A DNA stretch of 60,134 bases from Galactobacter valiniphilus (GCF_003575975.1 NZ_QQXK01000023.1:1-60134), one strand, 5' to 3'; shown: positions 43,258 through 52,509, counted from the first letter of the stretch. Numbers and translations are program-made. The notes: a model not told the origin generated them from the sequence alone.

Positions 43258-44742
43258 ATGGGTAGCAGCCACAGCCATGACGCCCCGATCGCCGACCCCG
43301 TGCGCAAGCGCCGGGCCACCGTGACGCTCTTTTCCCTCCTGGTTCCCTTGGCCCTGGCCACGCTCGCCGGGCTCATCCTGCTCTGGCCCGGGCCCGGCTC
43401 GGACCGCGTGAGCCTGGGGCAGCCGTACTCATCGCAGGAGGGCGTGCAGCTCATCTCCGCCACCGTCACCCGTGTGGCAACGGGCCAGGACGCCTGCACT
43501 GAGCGCTCCACCGCCGACAAGGACGGCAACTGCGTGGTGCCGTACGTCTGGCCGGCCGGGGCGAGCGCCGAGGTGCCGGTCGACATCTCCCCGGAGCTGC
43601 GCGATCAGCACCCGCCGCAGGTCGGGGACAGCATCCGGCTCGTCTACTTCGAGGCGAGCGGCACGGGCGAGCCGGCCTCCGGCACCATGATCGACTACGA
43701 CCGCTCGGTGCCCCTGGCCCTCCTGGCCGCCCTGTACGCGCTCGTCGTCATCCTCGTGGCGCGCTGGCGCGGCGTGCGGTCCATCCTGGGCCTCGGCTTC
43801 GCGTTCCTCATCATGGGGTTCTTCATGTTCCCGGCGCTCGTGGCGGGCAAGCCGGCGCTCTGGGTGGCGTTCATCGGCTCGGTGGCGATCATGTTCGTGG
43901 TCCTCTACTTCGCCCATGGCTTCACGGCGCGCACCTCCACGGCGCTGCTCGGCACGGTGTTTGGCCTGGCCGTCACGGCGGCTCTGGCGATCTGGGTGAC
44001 GGACGCCGCCGGGCTCATCGGCATGGGGGACGAGTCCACCTACGCCCTGAACTCCCAGGTCCCGCAGCTCTCGCTCTCTGCGCTTGTGATCTGCGGCCTC
44101 ATGGTGGCGGGCCTCGGCGTCCTCAACGACGTGACGATCACGCAGGCCTCCGCCGTGTGGGAGCTGGCCGAGTCCAGCCCCGGGGCCACGGCGCGCGAGC
44201 TCTTCGGGCGGGCTATGCGGATCGGCCGCGATCACATCGCCTCCACGGTCTACACGATCGCCTTCGCCTACGCCGGCGGCGCCTTCGCGACCCTGTTGCT
44301 CCTGAGCCTCTACGACCACTCCTTCACGGAGTTCCTCACGACGGGCGCGCTCGCGGAGGAGGTGGTCCGCACGCTGGTCGGTTCGATCGGCCTGGTGCTC
44401 GCGATCCCCGTCACCACGGCGATCGCCGTGGCCGTGGTCAAGGCCGTGGGCCCCGGGACGCGGCGCGGCCACACGCACGACGACGCGGCGCCGGCTTCCG
44501 GCGCGACTCCCACCGCCGCGGCCGCCGGGGCGGCCCCCGCCCCGCTCGCTGGGCCGGTCACCCCGGCCACGGGCCGCCCCCGCGGGAGGCGGGCCGCCCG
44601 CCCGGGCGAGCCCACGCCGTCGGGCACGGGAAGCGTCCCGGCCCCGGGCGCCGCGCCCTCCGCGCTGCGGGACGACGATGTGGAGGAGCTCCCGAGCCTC
44701 CATGACGTGGTCCGCTCCCGGCCCCGCGATCCACAGGGGTAA
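43258..44742 (+). CDS. YibE/F family membrane protein
   Basis: This encodes 494 residues; ATG at 43258 after AGGGTGGAGTCC. One N-terminal helix (about 24-45), an external domain of about 80 residues (GQDACTERSTADKDGNCVVPYVWPAG), and then about six to seven helices form the YibE/F domain (RWRGVRSILGLGFAFLIMGFFMFPALVAG; GLGVLNDVTITQASAVWEL). The last 90 residues are Ala/Pro/Gly-rich and disordered and contain a copy of the interspersed GCCGTCGGGCA motif in coding DNA. Function unknown; membrane transport is only a guess. Confidence 0.88.
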   Translation: MGSSHSHDAPIADPVRKRRATVTLFSLLVPLALATLAGLILLWPGPGSDRVSLGQPYSSQEGVQLISATVTRVATGQDACTERSTADKDGNCVVPYVWPAGASAEVPVDISPELRDQHPPQVGDSIRLVYFEASGTGEPASGTMIDYDRSVPLALLAALYALVVILVARWRGVRSILGLGFAFLIMGFFMFPALVAGKPALWVAFIGSVAIMFVVLYFAHGFTARTSTALLGTVFGLAVTAALAIWVTDAAGLIGMGDESTYALNSQVPQLSLSALVICGLMVAGLGVLNDVTITQASAVWELAESSPGATARELFGRAMRIGRDHIASTVYTIAFAYAGGAFATLLLLSLYDHSFTEFLTTGALAEEVVRTLVGSIGLVLAIPVTTAIAVAVVKAVGPGTRRGHTHDDAAPASGATPTAAAAGAAPAPLAGPVTPATGRPRGRRAARPGEPTPSGTGSVPAPGAAPSALRDDDVEELPSLHDVVRSRPRDPQG

Positions 44743-44786
44743 GCCGCGCCACTGCGCCATTTGACCGCAGGTGGGAGAATGGTTCG

Positions 44787-45992
44787 GTGACCCTGACTGC
44801 CCCTCACTCCGTGACCAGCACCGAGGAGGCCCCGGAAGCCGTCAAGCTCAACCTGCCGCCGCTGCAGCTCGGCAAGCTGACGATCGACACTCCTGTGGTC
44901 CTCTCGCCCATGGCCGGCATCACGAACTCCGCCTTCCGGCGCCTCTGCGCCGAGTACGGCGGCGGCCTCTACGTGTGCGAAATGGTGACGAGCCGCGCCC
45001 TCGTGGAGCGCACGCCGGAGTCCATGCGCATCATCAAGCACGCGCCGGAGGAGGAGATCCGCTCCATCCAGCTCTACGGCGTGGAGCCCAACACGGTGCG
45101 CGCCGCCGTGCGCATGCTGGTGGAGGAAGACCGGGCCGATCACATCGACCTGAACTTCGGTTGCCCCGCGCCCAAGGTGACGCGCAAGGGCGGCGGCTCG
45201 GCGCTGCCGTGGAAGACCGACCTCTTCGAAGACCTCGTCCGCGCCGCCGTGGACGAGGCCCACAAGGGTGAGATCCCGCTGACCGTCAAGGTGCGCAAGG
45301 GCATCGACGACGAGCACATGACCTTCCGCGAGGCCGGCAAGATCGCCCGCGACCTGGGCGTGGACGGCATCGCCATCCACGGCCGCACCACCAACCAGCA
45401 CTACGCGGGCAAGGCCGACTGGGGTTCCATCGGCGAGCTGCGCGAGCAGCTCCCCGACATCCCGGTGATCGGCAACGGCGACATCTTTGCCGCCGAGGAC
45501 GCCGTGGCCATGGTGGAGCAGACCGGCGTCGACGCCGTCCAGATCGGTCGAGGCGTGCAGGGCAAGCCCTGGCTCTTCGGGGATCTGCAGAACGCGCTGA
45601 GCGGTTCGGCCGAGCGCTTCCACCCCTCGCTCGGCGAGGTGGCCGGGGCGTTCCGCCGCCACGCCGAGCTGCTGATCGAGCACTTCGAGGACGAGTTCCG
45701 CGGCCTGCAGGATCTGCGCAAGCACGTGGCCTGGTACTTCAAGGGCTACCAGGTGGGCGGCGAAACCCGCTCCGGCCTGGCCAAGGTCTCCTCCATGGTG
45801 GAACTGGACGAGCTGTTGGGTCAGCTCGACGCCTCCGGTCCGTACCCGGGCCGCGCCGCCGAGGGCTCCCGCGGCCGCGCCGGCTCCGCCAAGCGCCCGC
45901 ACCTGCCGCAGGACTGGCTCGAGTCGCGCACCATGAACTCGGAGCACAAGGCCATGATTTCCCACGCCGAGCTGGACATCTCCGGTGGCTGA
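44787..45992 (+). CDS. dusB: tRNA-dihydrouridine synthase B
   Basis: This encodes 401 residues (GTG start). It reduces specific uridines of tRNA with NADPH and FMN. The FMN-binding segments are VVLSPMAGITNSAFRRLC and VIGNGDIFAAEDAVAMVEQTGVDAVQIGRG; the catalytic Cys lies in LNFGCPAPKVTRKGGGSAL (about residue 125). IAIHGRTTNQHYAGKADW is also conserved. The extended C-terminus fits actinobacterial Dus. dgt starts inside its 3' end (8-bp overlap). Confidence 0.94.
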   Translation: MTLTAPHSVTSTEEAPEAVKLNLPPLQLGKLTIDTPVVLSPMAGITNSAFRRLCAEYGGGLYVCEMVTSRALVERTPESMRIIKHAPEEEIRSIQLYGVEPNTVRAAVRMLVEEDRADHIDLNFGCPAPKVTRKGGGSALPWKTDLFEDLVRAAVDEAHKGEIPLTVKVRKGIDDEHMTFREAGKIARDLGVDGIAIHGRTTNQHYAGKADWGSIGELREQLPDIPVIGNGDIFAAEDAVAMVEQTGVDAVQIGRGVQGKPWLFGDLQNALSGSAERFHPSLGEVAGAFRRHAELLIEHFEDEFRGLQDLRKHVAWYFKGYQVGGETRSGLAKVSSMVELDELLGQLDASGPYPGRAAEGSRGRAGSAKRPHLPQDWLESRTMNSEHKAMISHAELDISGG

Positions 45993-47331
45993 TCGGGTGG
46001 TCGTGGCGTCGGTTCCCCACGCCGTCCGCACGCCGGGCTACGGCGAGTGGGACGAGGAACGCTGGGTGCCCGAGCCGCCCAAGAAGGCCTACCGCACGGC
46101 CTTCGAGCGCGATCGCGCGCGCGTGCTGCACAGCTCCGCGCTGCGCCGGCTCGGCGCCAAGACGCAGGTCGTGGCGCCGTACTCGGACGACTTTGTCCGC
46201 ACGCGCCTGACCCACTCGCTCGAGGTGGCGCAGGTGGGCCGCGAGCTCGGCGCCACGCTGGGCTGCGATCCGGACGTGGTGGACACGGCGTGCCTCTCGC
46301 ACGACCTGGGCCACCCGCCCTTCGGCCACAACGGCGAGAAGACGCTCGACGTCCTCGCCGCCGCGTGCGGCGGCTTCGAGGGCAACGCGCAGACCCTGCG
46401 CCTGCTCACGCGCCTGGAGACCAAGACCTTCCGCGCCAACGGCGCGTCCGCCGGCCTGAACCTCACGCGCGCCTCGCTGGACGCCGCGTGCAAGTACCCC
46501 TGGCCGCGCTCCGAGGCGCCGCAGACCTCCGAGGGCAAGCCCACCCGGAAGTTTGGCGTCTACGAGGACGACGAGCCGGTGTTCCGCTGGCTGCGCGGGG
46601 CCGGTGCCTCCCAGGGACCCGGCGATGACGTCCCGGCCCCCGGCCAGAGCTGCCTCGAGGCGCAGGTCATGGACCTCGCCGACGACATCTCCTATTCGGT
46701 GCACGACGTCGAGGACGCCGTGAACGCCGGCCGCTTCCAGCTGCGCTGGGTGCGCGAGGGCTCCCAGCGCCAGCGCGTCATCGAGTACACGCGCCGCTGG
46801 TACCTGCCAGGCGCCGCCGACGATGAGATCGACGCCGCGCTGCGCCGCCTCGAAGGCACGGACGAGTGGGTGCCGCTCGTTGACGGCACGCGCCGCTCGC
46901 TCGCCGCGCTCAAGGACATGACGAGCCAGTTCATCGGCCGCTTCTCCTCGGCCGCCCTGCGCGCCACGCGCGAGCAGTACGGCCCCGCCGCCCTGACCCG
47001 GTACAACGCGAGCCTCGTGGTCCCGCGCGAGACGGAGTTCGAGATCGCCGTCATGAAGGGCCTCGCCACGGCCTACGTCATGACCTCCGAGGAGCGCCAG
47101 CCCATCTACGAGCGCCAGGGCGAGGTGCTCTCCGGCCTCGTGGAGCTGCTCTCCGAGACGGGGGACCGCTACCTCGAGCCGATCTTCGCCGAGGACTGGC
47201 GCCTCGCCGCCGACGACGCCGGGCGCCTGCGCGCGGTGATCGACCAGGTCGCCTCGCTCACCGACTCCTCTGCCCTCGAATGGCACCAGACGCTCGTGGC
47301 TGGCTCGGCCTTCGAGGCCCGGCTGTTCTAG
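45985..47331 (+). CDS. dgt: Deoxyguanosinetriphosphate triphosphohydrolase-like protein
   Basis: This encodes 448 residues. The HD-domain phosphohydrolase hydrolyses dNTPs to nucleosides and triphosphate. The metal residues are in RLTHSLEVAQVGRELG, SHDLGHPPFGHNGE (about residue 108) and MDLADDISYSVHDVEDAV. The GTG start overlaps dusB. The adjacent dnaG gives a loose link to nucleotide supply and replication. A hairpin follows the stop. Confidence 0.94.
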   Translation: MADRVVVASVPHAVRTPGYGEWDEERWVPEPPKKAYRTAFERDRARVLHSSALRRLGAKTQVVAPYSDDFVRTRLTHSLEVAQVGRELGATLGCDPDVVDTACLSHDLGHPPFGHNGEKTLDVLAAACGGFEGNAQTLRLLTRLETKTFRANGASAGLNLTRASLDAACKYPWPRSEAPQTSEGKPTRKFGVYEDDEPVFRWLRGAGASQGPGDDVPAPGQSCLEAQVMDLADDISYSVHDVEDAVNAGRFQLRWVREGSQRQRVIEYTRRWYLPGAADDEIDAALRRLEGTDEWVPLVDGTRRSLAALKDMTSQFIGRFSSAALRATREQYGPAALTRYNASLVVPRETEFEIAVMKGLATAYVMTSEERQPIYERQGEVLSGLVELLSETGDRYLEPIFAEDWRLAADDAGRLRAVIDQVASLTDSSALEWHQTLVAGSAFEARLF

Positions 47332-47349
47332 GTCCCGTCCCCGCCGTTC

Positions 47350-47385
47350 CGACGCCGCCGAGCCCGCCAGGGCTCGGCGGCGTCG
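47350..47385 (+). terminator. Hairpin terminator after dgt
   Basis: CGACGCCGCCGAGCCC (47350-47365) pairs perfectly with 47370-47385 around GCCA, giving a 16-bp stem 18 bp after the dgt stop. No U-tract follows. dnaG therefore probably has its own promoter. Confidence 0.72.
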
Positions 47386-47482
47386 CGCGTGGTGTGGGCC
47401 GTGGGGCCGGGTGAGCGGCGCATCGATTGCGCCGGTGGGGAAAGCCGCCCCGCGCCTCGCCGCGCGGCACTAGGATGAAACG

Positions 47483-49366
47483 GTGCCAGGACTGATCAAA
47501 CGCGACGACATCGACGAGGTGCGCACCCGCACCGACATCAAGGCCGTCGTCGAGGCGTTTGTCTCCCTGAAGCCCGCCGGCATCGGCTCCTACAAGGGCC
47601 TGTGTCCCTTCCACGACGAGCGCAGTCCCAGCTTCCATGTGCGCCCCCAGGTGGGCACCTATCACTGCTTCGGCTGCGGCGAGTCCGGGGACGCCATCAG
47701 CTTCCTCATGAAGATGAACCACACCTCCTTCGCGGAGACCGTGGAGCAGCTGGCCGCGCGCGTGGGCCTCGAGCTGCACTACGAGGACGGCGGCAAGGGC
47801 CCCGACCGCGAGAGCGTGGGCAAGCGCCAGCGCCTCCTGGACGCCCACAAGGTGGCCGAGGAGTTCTACCGCGCGCAGCTGCAGACACCCGAGGCCGCCG
47901 AGGGGCAGAAGATGCTCGCCGAGCGCGGCTTCACGCCCGCCGACGCCGCGCGGTTTGGCGTGGGCTACGCGCCCCAGGGCTGGGATGCCCTGTTGCGACA
48001 CCTGCGCAACAAGGGCTTCACTGACGACGAGCTCAAGCTCACTGGCCTCATGTCCGAGGGCCAGCGCGGCATCTACGACCGCTTCCGTGGCCGCCTCATC
48101 TGGCCCATCCGCGACCTCACGGGCGCCACGATCGGCTTCGGCGCGCGCAAGCTCTACGAGGACGACCCGGGGCCCAAGTACCTCAACACCCCGGAGACGC
48201 AGCTCTACAAGAAGTCCCAGGTGCTCTACGGCATCGACCTCGCCAAGCGAGAGATCTCAAAGCAGAAGCGAATCGTGGTCGTGGAGGGCTACACCGACGT
48301 CATGGCCGCGCAGCTGGCCGGCGTCGGCACAGCCGTCGCCACGTGCGGCACCGCCTTCGGCACGGACCACATCAAGATTGCCCGCCGCCTCCTGTCCGAT
48401 TTTGGCGGGGGAGGAGAGGTCATCTTCTGCTTCGACGGCGACGCCGCGGGGCAGAAGGCGGCCCTGCGCGCCTTCCAGGAGGACCAGCGCTTCGTGGCGC
48501 AGACGTACGTCTGCGTGGAGCCCTCTGGCATGGATCCGTGCGAGCTGCGCCAGGAGCGCGGCGACGAGGCCGTCGTGGAGCTCATCGAGAACAAGCGCCC
48601 GCTCTTCGAATTCGCCATCAAGGTGGGCCTCGTTAAGTACGACCTCAACACGGTGGAGGGCCGCGTCAACGCCCTGCGCGAGGCGGCCCCCGTGGTCGCC
48701 GCCATCCGCGATCCAGCCATGCGCCCGGGCTACGCCCGCGAGCTGGCCGGCTGGCTCGGCATGGACCCCAACGAGGTCATGCGTTCGGTCCGCGCCGCGG
48801 GCGGGCGCGCCCGCCATGCGGCGCCGGCCCAGGGGCACGACGACGCGTCGCAGGGCGAGGCGGTCCCGTCGCCGGGTGCCGCGCCTGTCTGGGAACGCCC
48901 CGACACCCGTGACCCCGTGGTGCGCATGGAGCGCGAGGCCCTCGAGGTGGTGCTGCAGCACCCCAACTCGCTCTCGGCCGAGGCCTGGCAGGCCGTGTAC
49001 GGCGCGCACTTCGTGGCGCCCGCGCACGCCGCCGTGAAGGACGCGATTGTCAACGCGGCCGCCGCGCAGACGCCCATGAGCCGCTGGGTCGAGGCGATCC
49101 GCGAGTCGGTGCCCGAGCCGCTCGCGGCGTTCGTGGCGGAGCTGGCCGTGGTGCCGCTGCCCGCGGCGAGCGACGATCAGCTTGCGCTGTACTGCCGCGG
49201 CATCATGAACCGGCTCTTCGACATCCAGATTAACCACGCCAAGGCCGAGCTGCTCGGTCGCCTGCAGCGCCTGGCGATCGACGCCCCGCCGGAGGAGGCG
49301 CAGGCACTCAACCGCGAGCTCATGGAGCTCGAGATGCGCCGACGCTCCCTCCGGGCCGAGACCTGA
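47483..49366 (+). CDS. dnaG: DNA primase
   Basis: This encodes 627 residues (GTG start). It synthesises RNA primers for replication with DnaB helicase. The CHC2 zinc ribbon is GLCPFHDERSPSFHVRPQ with CFGCGESGDAISF (about residues 37-72). The RNA polymerase core has YLNTPETQLYKKSQVLYG, and the TOPRIM motifs are VVEGYTDVMAA and FCFDGDAAGQKAA (about 270-320). The C-terminal helicase-binding domain has the looser Ala-rich sequence seen in actinobacteria, ending in a coiled-coil-like EEAQALNRELMELEMRRR. Confidence 0.96.
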   Translation: MPGLIKRDDIDEVRTRTDIKAVVEAFVSLKPAGIGSYKGLCPFHDERSPSFHVRPQVGTYHCFGCGESGDAISFLMKMNHTSFAETVEQLAARVGLELHYEDGGKGPDRESVGKRQRLLDAHKVAEEFYRAQLQTPEAAEGQKMLAERGFTPADAARFGVGYAPQGWDALLRHLRNKGFTDDELKLTGLMSEGQRGIYDRFRGRLIWPIRDLTGATIGFGARKLYEDDPGPKYLNTPETQLYKKSQVLYGIDLAKREISKQKRIVVVEGYTDVMAAQLAGVGTAVATCGTAFGTDHIKIARRLLSDFGGGGEVIFCFDGDAAGQKAALRAFQEDQRFVAQTYVCVEPSGMDPCELRQERGDEAVVELIENKRPLFEFAIKVGLVKYDLNTVEGRVNALREAAPVVAAIRDPAMRPGYARELAGWLGMDPNEVMRSVRAAGGRARHAAPAQGHDDASQGEAVPSPGAAPVWERPDTRDPVVRMEREALEVVLQHPNSLSAEAWQAVYGAHFVAPAHAAVKDAIVNAAAAQTPMSRWVEAIRESVPEPLAAFVAELAVVPLPAASDDQLALYCRGIMNRLFDIQINHAKAELLGRLQRLAIDAPPEEAQALNRELMELEMRRRSLRAET

Positions 49367-49407
49367 GCCGCTTGCGCTGACGCCCGGCGTTGAGGCGCCT
49401 TCTGCGG

Positions 49408-49453
49408 TTTGAGGCCCGGAAAACGCGCCTCACAGCGCGGAACCGGCCTCAAA
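49408..49453. terminator. Possible hairpin between dnaG and GNAT genes
   Basis: TTTGAGGCC (49408-49416) and GGCCTCAAA (49445-49453) pair over 9 bp, extendable with a bulge, around a 28-base loop that contains CGCGCC...GCGCG. It lies between convergent genes. The long loop makes it a weak call. Confidence 0.35.
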
Positions 49454-49463
49454 GCGGTGACGG

Positions 49464-49931
49464 TCACGCAGGCAAGGTGTCCCGGCGCAGGTGCAGGAGC
49501 GGGAAGGGATTCCCCTCGCCGTCAAGGTCCGAGCGACCCACCCGCGTGAAGCCGCGGGACAGGTAGAAGCCCAGGGCCGCCGGATTCTGCTCATTGACGT
49601 CAACGAGCACCTCGGCGTGATCGTCCGCCGCCGCCTCCAGGAGCGAGGTGCCGACGCCCCGCCCGTGCGCGTCGGGATCGACGAACAGCATCTCGATGCT
49701 GAGCGGCTCCCCGGGATCCCCGCTCACGCCAACAAAGCCCACCGGGGCGTCGTCGCGCAGTGCGACGGTGAGGCGCACGGCGCGGAGGTAGACCTCACGA
49801 ATGGCGCGTTCGACGCCGGCGATGTCGGCGGGGGAGAGGAAGTCATGGGTCGCCTCCACCGCCCGGCGCCACACACCAAGGACGGCCGGGTGATGCTCTG
49901 CGGTGCCGGGGACCAAAGTGATAGGGAACAT
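49464..49931 (-). CDS. GNAT family N-acetyltransferase
   Basis: This encodes 155 residues. The acetyl-CoA motif is IEMLFVDPDAHGRGVGTSLLEAAADDH, and VNEQNPAALGFYLSRGFTRVGRSDLDGEGNPFPLLHLRR completes the fold. The N-terminal WRRAVEATHDFLSPADI resembles YjaB-like acetyltransferases, a subgroup with unknown physiological targets. The gene stands alone between dnaG and the tRNA-Asn genes. Confidence 0.9.
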   Translation of the reverse strand: MFPITLVPGTAEHHPAVLGVWRRAVEATHDFLSPADIAGVERAIREVYLRAVRLTVALRDDAPVGFVGVSGDPGEPLSIEMLFVDPDAHGRGVGTSLLEAAADDHAEVLVDVNEQNPAALGFYLSRGFTRVGRSDLDGEGNPFPLLHLRRDTLPA

Positions 49932-49954
49932 TCAATCAGTCTAGCAGCCCCGTT

Positions 49955-49984
49955 TTGGCAAGTGGGCGGGTGAGCCGCTAGACT
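49955..49984 (+). promoter_or_regulatory. Promoter of the first tRNA-Asn gene
   Basis: TTGGCA (-35, 49955-49960), 18 bp, TAGACT (-10, 49979-49984), then 13 bp to the tRNA. The second tRNA gene has TTCGCG, 18 bp and TAGAGT (50207-50212) in the same place, 14 bp before it. Confidence 0.6.
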
Positions 49985-49997
49985 GAACGAGTTGCGA

Positions 49998-50073
49998 TCC
50001 TCCGTAGCTCAATTGGCAGAGCATTCGACTGTTAATCGAAGGGTTACTGGTTCGAGTCCAGTCGGAGGAGCCA
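49998..50073 (+). tRNA. tRNA-Asn (GTT)
   Basis: A 76-nt cloverleaf with encoded CCA: acceptor TCCTCCG/CGGAGGA, D arm AGCTCAATTGGCAGAGC, anticodon loop CTGTTAA (anticodon GTT) and T loop TTCGAGT. The same gene is repeated 153 bp downstream. Confidence 0.97.
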
Positions 50074-50079
50074 CTTTCG

Positions 50080-50114
50080 GGGTCCCTTCATCCATTCATG
50101 GATGAAGGGATCCC
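50080..50114 (+). terminator. Rho-independent terminator after the first tRNA-Asn
   Basis: GGGTCCCTTCATCC (50080-50093) pairs with GGATGAAGGGATCCC (50100-50114; one bulged A) around ATTCAT, followed by GTTCTTTTT. A classical hairpin with U-tract. Confidence 0.85.
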
Positions 50115-50226
50115 GTTCTTTTTGCCATTACTGAAGCGGTGACAAGCGATTTCTTGGGGATCTGCAAAGGGGATGCCTCGATTTCGCGAACGCGGCCGAC
50201 CCCTGGTAGAGTCGACGCCGTTGCGA

Positions 50227-50302
50227 TCCTCCGTAGCTCAATTGGCAGAGCATTCGACTGTTAATCGAAGGGTTACTGGTTCGAGTCCAGTCGGAGGAGC
50301 CA
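50227..50302 (+). tRNA. tRNA-Asn (GTT), second copy
   Basis: Identical over all 76 bases to the copy at 49998, including the encoded CCA; the identity also extends into the preceding GTTGCGA. It has its own -10 (TAGAGT) and terminator, so it is an independent transcription unit. Confidence 0.97.
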
Positions 50303-50306
50303 GGAC

Positions 50307-50335
50307 AAGGGCCCCGGTTTTGTACCGGGGCCCTT
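50307..50335 (+). terminator. Terminator after the second tRNA-Asn
   Basis: AAGGGCCCCGGT (50307-50318) pairs perfectly with 50324-50335 around TTTGT, followed by TGCTTT. Confidence 0.8.
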
Positions 50336-50402
50336 TGCTTTACCCGCGGGCCCAAGAAACCGGGCAGAATCGGGCGCAGAAACCTTTCCTCAAGGAGGCC
50401 AC

Positions 50403-51509
50403 GTGCGGCTCATTGTTGACGCGCGCTACACCCGCACCTCGCAGCACGACGGCATCTCGCGCTTCACCGCCAGCCTGATCGAGGCGCTGGCGCGCAAGCA
50501 CGAGGTCCGGATGCTCATCAGCGACCCGGCCCAGCTGCCCATGCTCCCCGTGGTTCCGTACACCCAGGTCAGCTCGCCCACCTCGCCGCTCGAGCCGCTC
50601 GTAGCGCTGAAGGTCAACCGGCTCCAGCCGGACGTGGTGTTCTCTCCCATGCAGACCATGGGCTCGTGGGGGCGCAAGTACGGCCTGATCCTCACACTGC
50701 ACGACCTCATCTACTACCAGCACCGCACGCCGCCGGGCTTCCTGCCGGCCCCCGTGCGCCTGCTGTGGCGCCTCTTCCACCTCGCGTACTGGCCCCAGCG
50801 GGTGCTCCTGAACCGCGCAGACGTGGTCGCCACGGTGTCCCAGACGACCAAGTCGCTCATGGCGGAGCACCGCCTGACCAAGCGCGAGGTCCGCGTGGTC
50901 TACAACGCGGCCGAAGCCCAGGACGAGCCGCGCCCGGCGGGCGAGGCCCCCACCAAGGAGCTCGTCTACATGGGCTCCTTCATGGAGTACAAGAACGTGG
51001 AGACGCTCATCGCGGCCATGGCACACCTGCCCGGCTACACCCTGCATCTCGTCTCCGGCATCCGCCCCCAACGGCGCGAGCAGCTCGAGGCGCTGGTCCC
51101 CGCCGGAGCGGACGTGCGCTTCCATGGCGGCATCGAGGAGGCCGACTACCAGGAGCTGCTGCGCCGGGTCACGGCCTCGCTCACGCTCTCTCGCTCCGAG
51201 GGCTTCGGCATCCCGCTCGTGGAGGCCATGCGGGCCGGAACGCCCATGATCGCCTCCGACATTCCGATCTTCCGCGAGGTCGGCGCGGACGCCGTGAGCT
51301 ACGTCAACCCGGGGGACCCGCGCGCCGTTGCGGACGCCGTCCTGGCGCTCGAGGACCGGGCCCGCTTCGCGGCCGCCCGCGAGGCGGGGTTGGAACGCGC
51401 CGCCGGCTTCTCCTGGGACGACTCGGCCGCGGTCGTGTGGGATTGCGCACACGAGGCGGCCCGCCTGGCCGCCGGGCGTCGCGGGAACGTGCCTGAGTCG
51501 GAATGGTGA
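50403..51509 (+). CDS. Glycosyltransferase family 4-like protein
   Basis: This encodes 368 residues; GTG start with AAGGAGGCCAC directly upstream. The N-terminal acceptor domain starts MRLIVDARYTRTSQHDGISRFTASLIEAL. The C-terminal nucleotide-sugar domain has KELVYMGSFMEYKNVETLIAAM and LTLSRSEGFGIPLVEAMRAGTPMIASD (E-x7-E, about residue 275). It is a retaining GT-B enzyme with no membrane segment, probably acting on cell-envelope glycans or glycolipids. Acceptor and sugar are unknown. Confidence 0.92.
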   Translation: MRLIVDARYTRTSQHDGISRFTASLIEALARKHEVRMLISDPAQLPMLPVVPYTQVSSPTSPLEPLVALKVNRLQPDVVFSPMQTMGSWGRKYGLILTLHDLIYYQHRTPPGFLPAPVRLLWRLFHLAYWPQRVLLNRADVVATVSQTTKSLMAEHRLTKREVRVVYNAAEAQDEPRPAGEAPTKELVYMGSFMEYKNVETLIAAMAHLPGYTLHLVSGIRPQRREQLEALVPAGADVRFHGGIEEADYQELLRRVTASLTLSRSEGFGIPLVEAMRAGTPMIASDIPIFREVGADAVSYVNPGDPRAVADAVLALEDRARFAAAREAGLERAAGFSWDDSAAVVWDCAHEAARLAAGRRGNVPESEW

Positions 51510-51579
51510 GTGGTAGTTTTATGAGGATGTGGGCCACGCACACGGCTCACGCCCAGCCCTGTCACAGGAGGCAGAAGCC

Positions 51580-52440
51580 ATGAGTCAGCCCGACGTCGCC
51601 GCGTCGCAGCAGGAAACGGCCCAGCGGCCGAAGAATCTGCGCGAGACAGTCTCGGTCGTTTCGCGACTGGCGCCGAAGCAGCTCAACGACGAGCTGGCGC
51701 TCACGCTGCGCCAGCTGCAGTCGAAGGGCGTCTCGCTCGGCGTCTCGGCGGCCCTCGTGGTGGGCGGCCTGGTGTTCGTTTCGCTCGTCATGATCGCGCT
51801 GGTCGTCGCCGCCATCGCCGGCCTCGCGACAGTCATGCCGCTGTGGCTCTCGGCGCTCCTCGTGGCGCTCGTCTTCCTCGTCATCGGCGGCCTGCTGGCC
51901 GGCGTGGGCGCCCTGCGCGGCAAGAACACGCTCCCCGAGGCAGTGGCCATCCCCAAGCAGGCCATGCTCCGTGTGAAGCACGATCTCGGCGTCATGCGCG
52001 AGGGCACGGCCTTCGACCCCGCCACGCTGGCGGAGCCCAAGCCGGCCAAGGAGTCCAAGAAGTCCTCGCTCAAGCAGGACACGGTTCCCGCCTCGCAGGA
52101 GCCCGAGGTCAAGGCGCCCAAGCCCACCGAGGCCGAACTGCGCCGCCGCCTGGCCCGCCGCCGCGAGCATCTCGCCGAGCTACGCGACACCTTCGGCGAG
52201 CAGACCGATGTGAAGGCCCGCGTCGGCGCCGCCGCCCAGCGCTTCTCCGCGGCCACGAGCCGCGCCACGAGCAACGCCAAGGACGGCCTCGACCGCGCCC
52301 AGGTGGGCCTCAGCGACACCGTCAACGACCGCGAGCAGCTGCGCGCCACGGCCGAGAAGGTGGGCCCGTGGGTCGTCGTCTCGCTCGCCGCGACCGCCGT
52401 GGTCGTGTTCATCCGCCGCCTGTTCCGCAAGGCAAAGTAG
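51580..52440 (+). CDS. Phage holin-like (holin-X/DUF3618-type) membrane protein
   Basis: This encodes 286 residues; ATG preceded by CAGGAGGCAGAAGCC. Residues 26-60 (LRETVSVVSRLAPKQLNDELALTLRQL) are followed by two membrane helices (about 62-88 and 90-115), the pattern of the actinobacterial Holin-X/DUF1469 family. Then comes a Lys/Pro-rich linker, a charged coiled region with VKARVGAAAQRFSAATSRATSNAKDGL (DUF3618-like) and a last helix (VVVSLAATAVVVFIRRLF). No phage genes surround it, so it is probably a chromosomal envelope protein, not a lysis protein. Confidence 0.8.
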   Translation: MSQPDVAASQQETAQRPKNLRETVSVVSRLAPKQLNDELALTLRQLQSKGVSLGVSAALVVGGLVFVSLVMIALVVAAIAGLATVMPLWLSALLVALVFLVIGGLLAGVGALRGKNTLPEAVAIPKQAMLRVKHDLGVMREGTAFDPATLAEPKPAKESKKSSLKQDTVPASQEPEVKAPKPTEAELRRRLARRREHLAELRDTFGEQTDVKARVGAAAQRFSAATSRATSNAKDGLDRAQVGLSDTVNDREQLRATAEKVGPWVVVSLAATAVVVFIRRLFRKAK

Positions 52441-52509
52441 GCTTTCCGCTTCCCGGTATCTGCCGGGCCGGGAGCGCGTCGGGAACAGACAGGGGAGGGA
52501 CGAGACACG

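Noticed and set aside
51580-52440. Holin-like gene as evidence for a prophage
   Set aside because: No endolysin, integrase, capsid or terminase gene is nearby and the Holin-X family is common on actinobacterial chromosomes outside phages.
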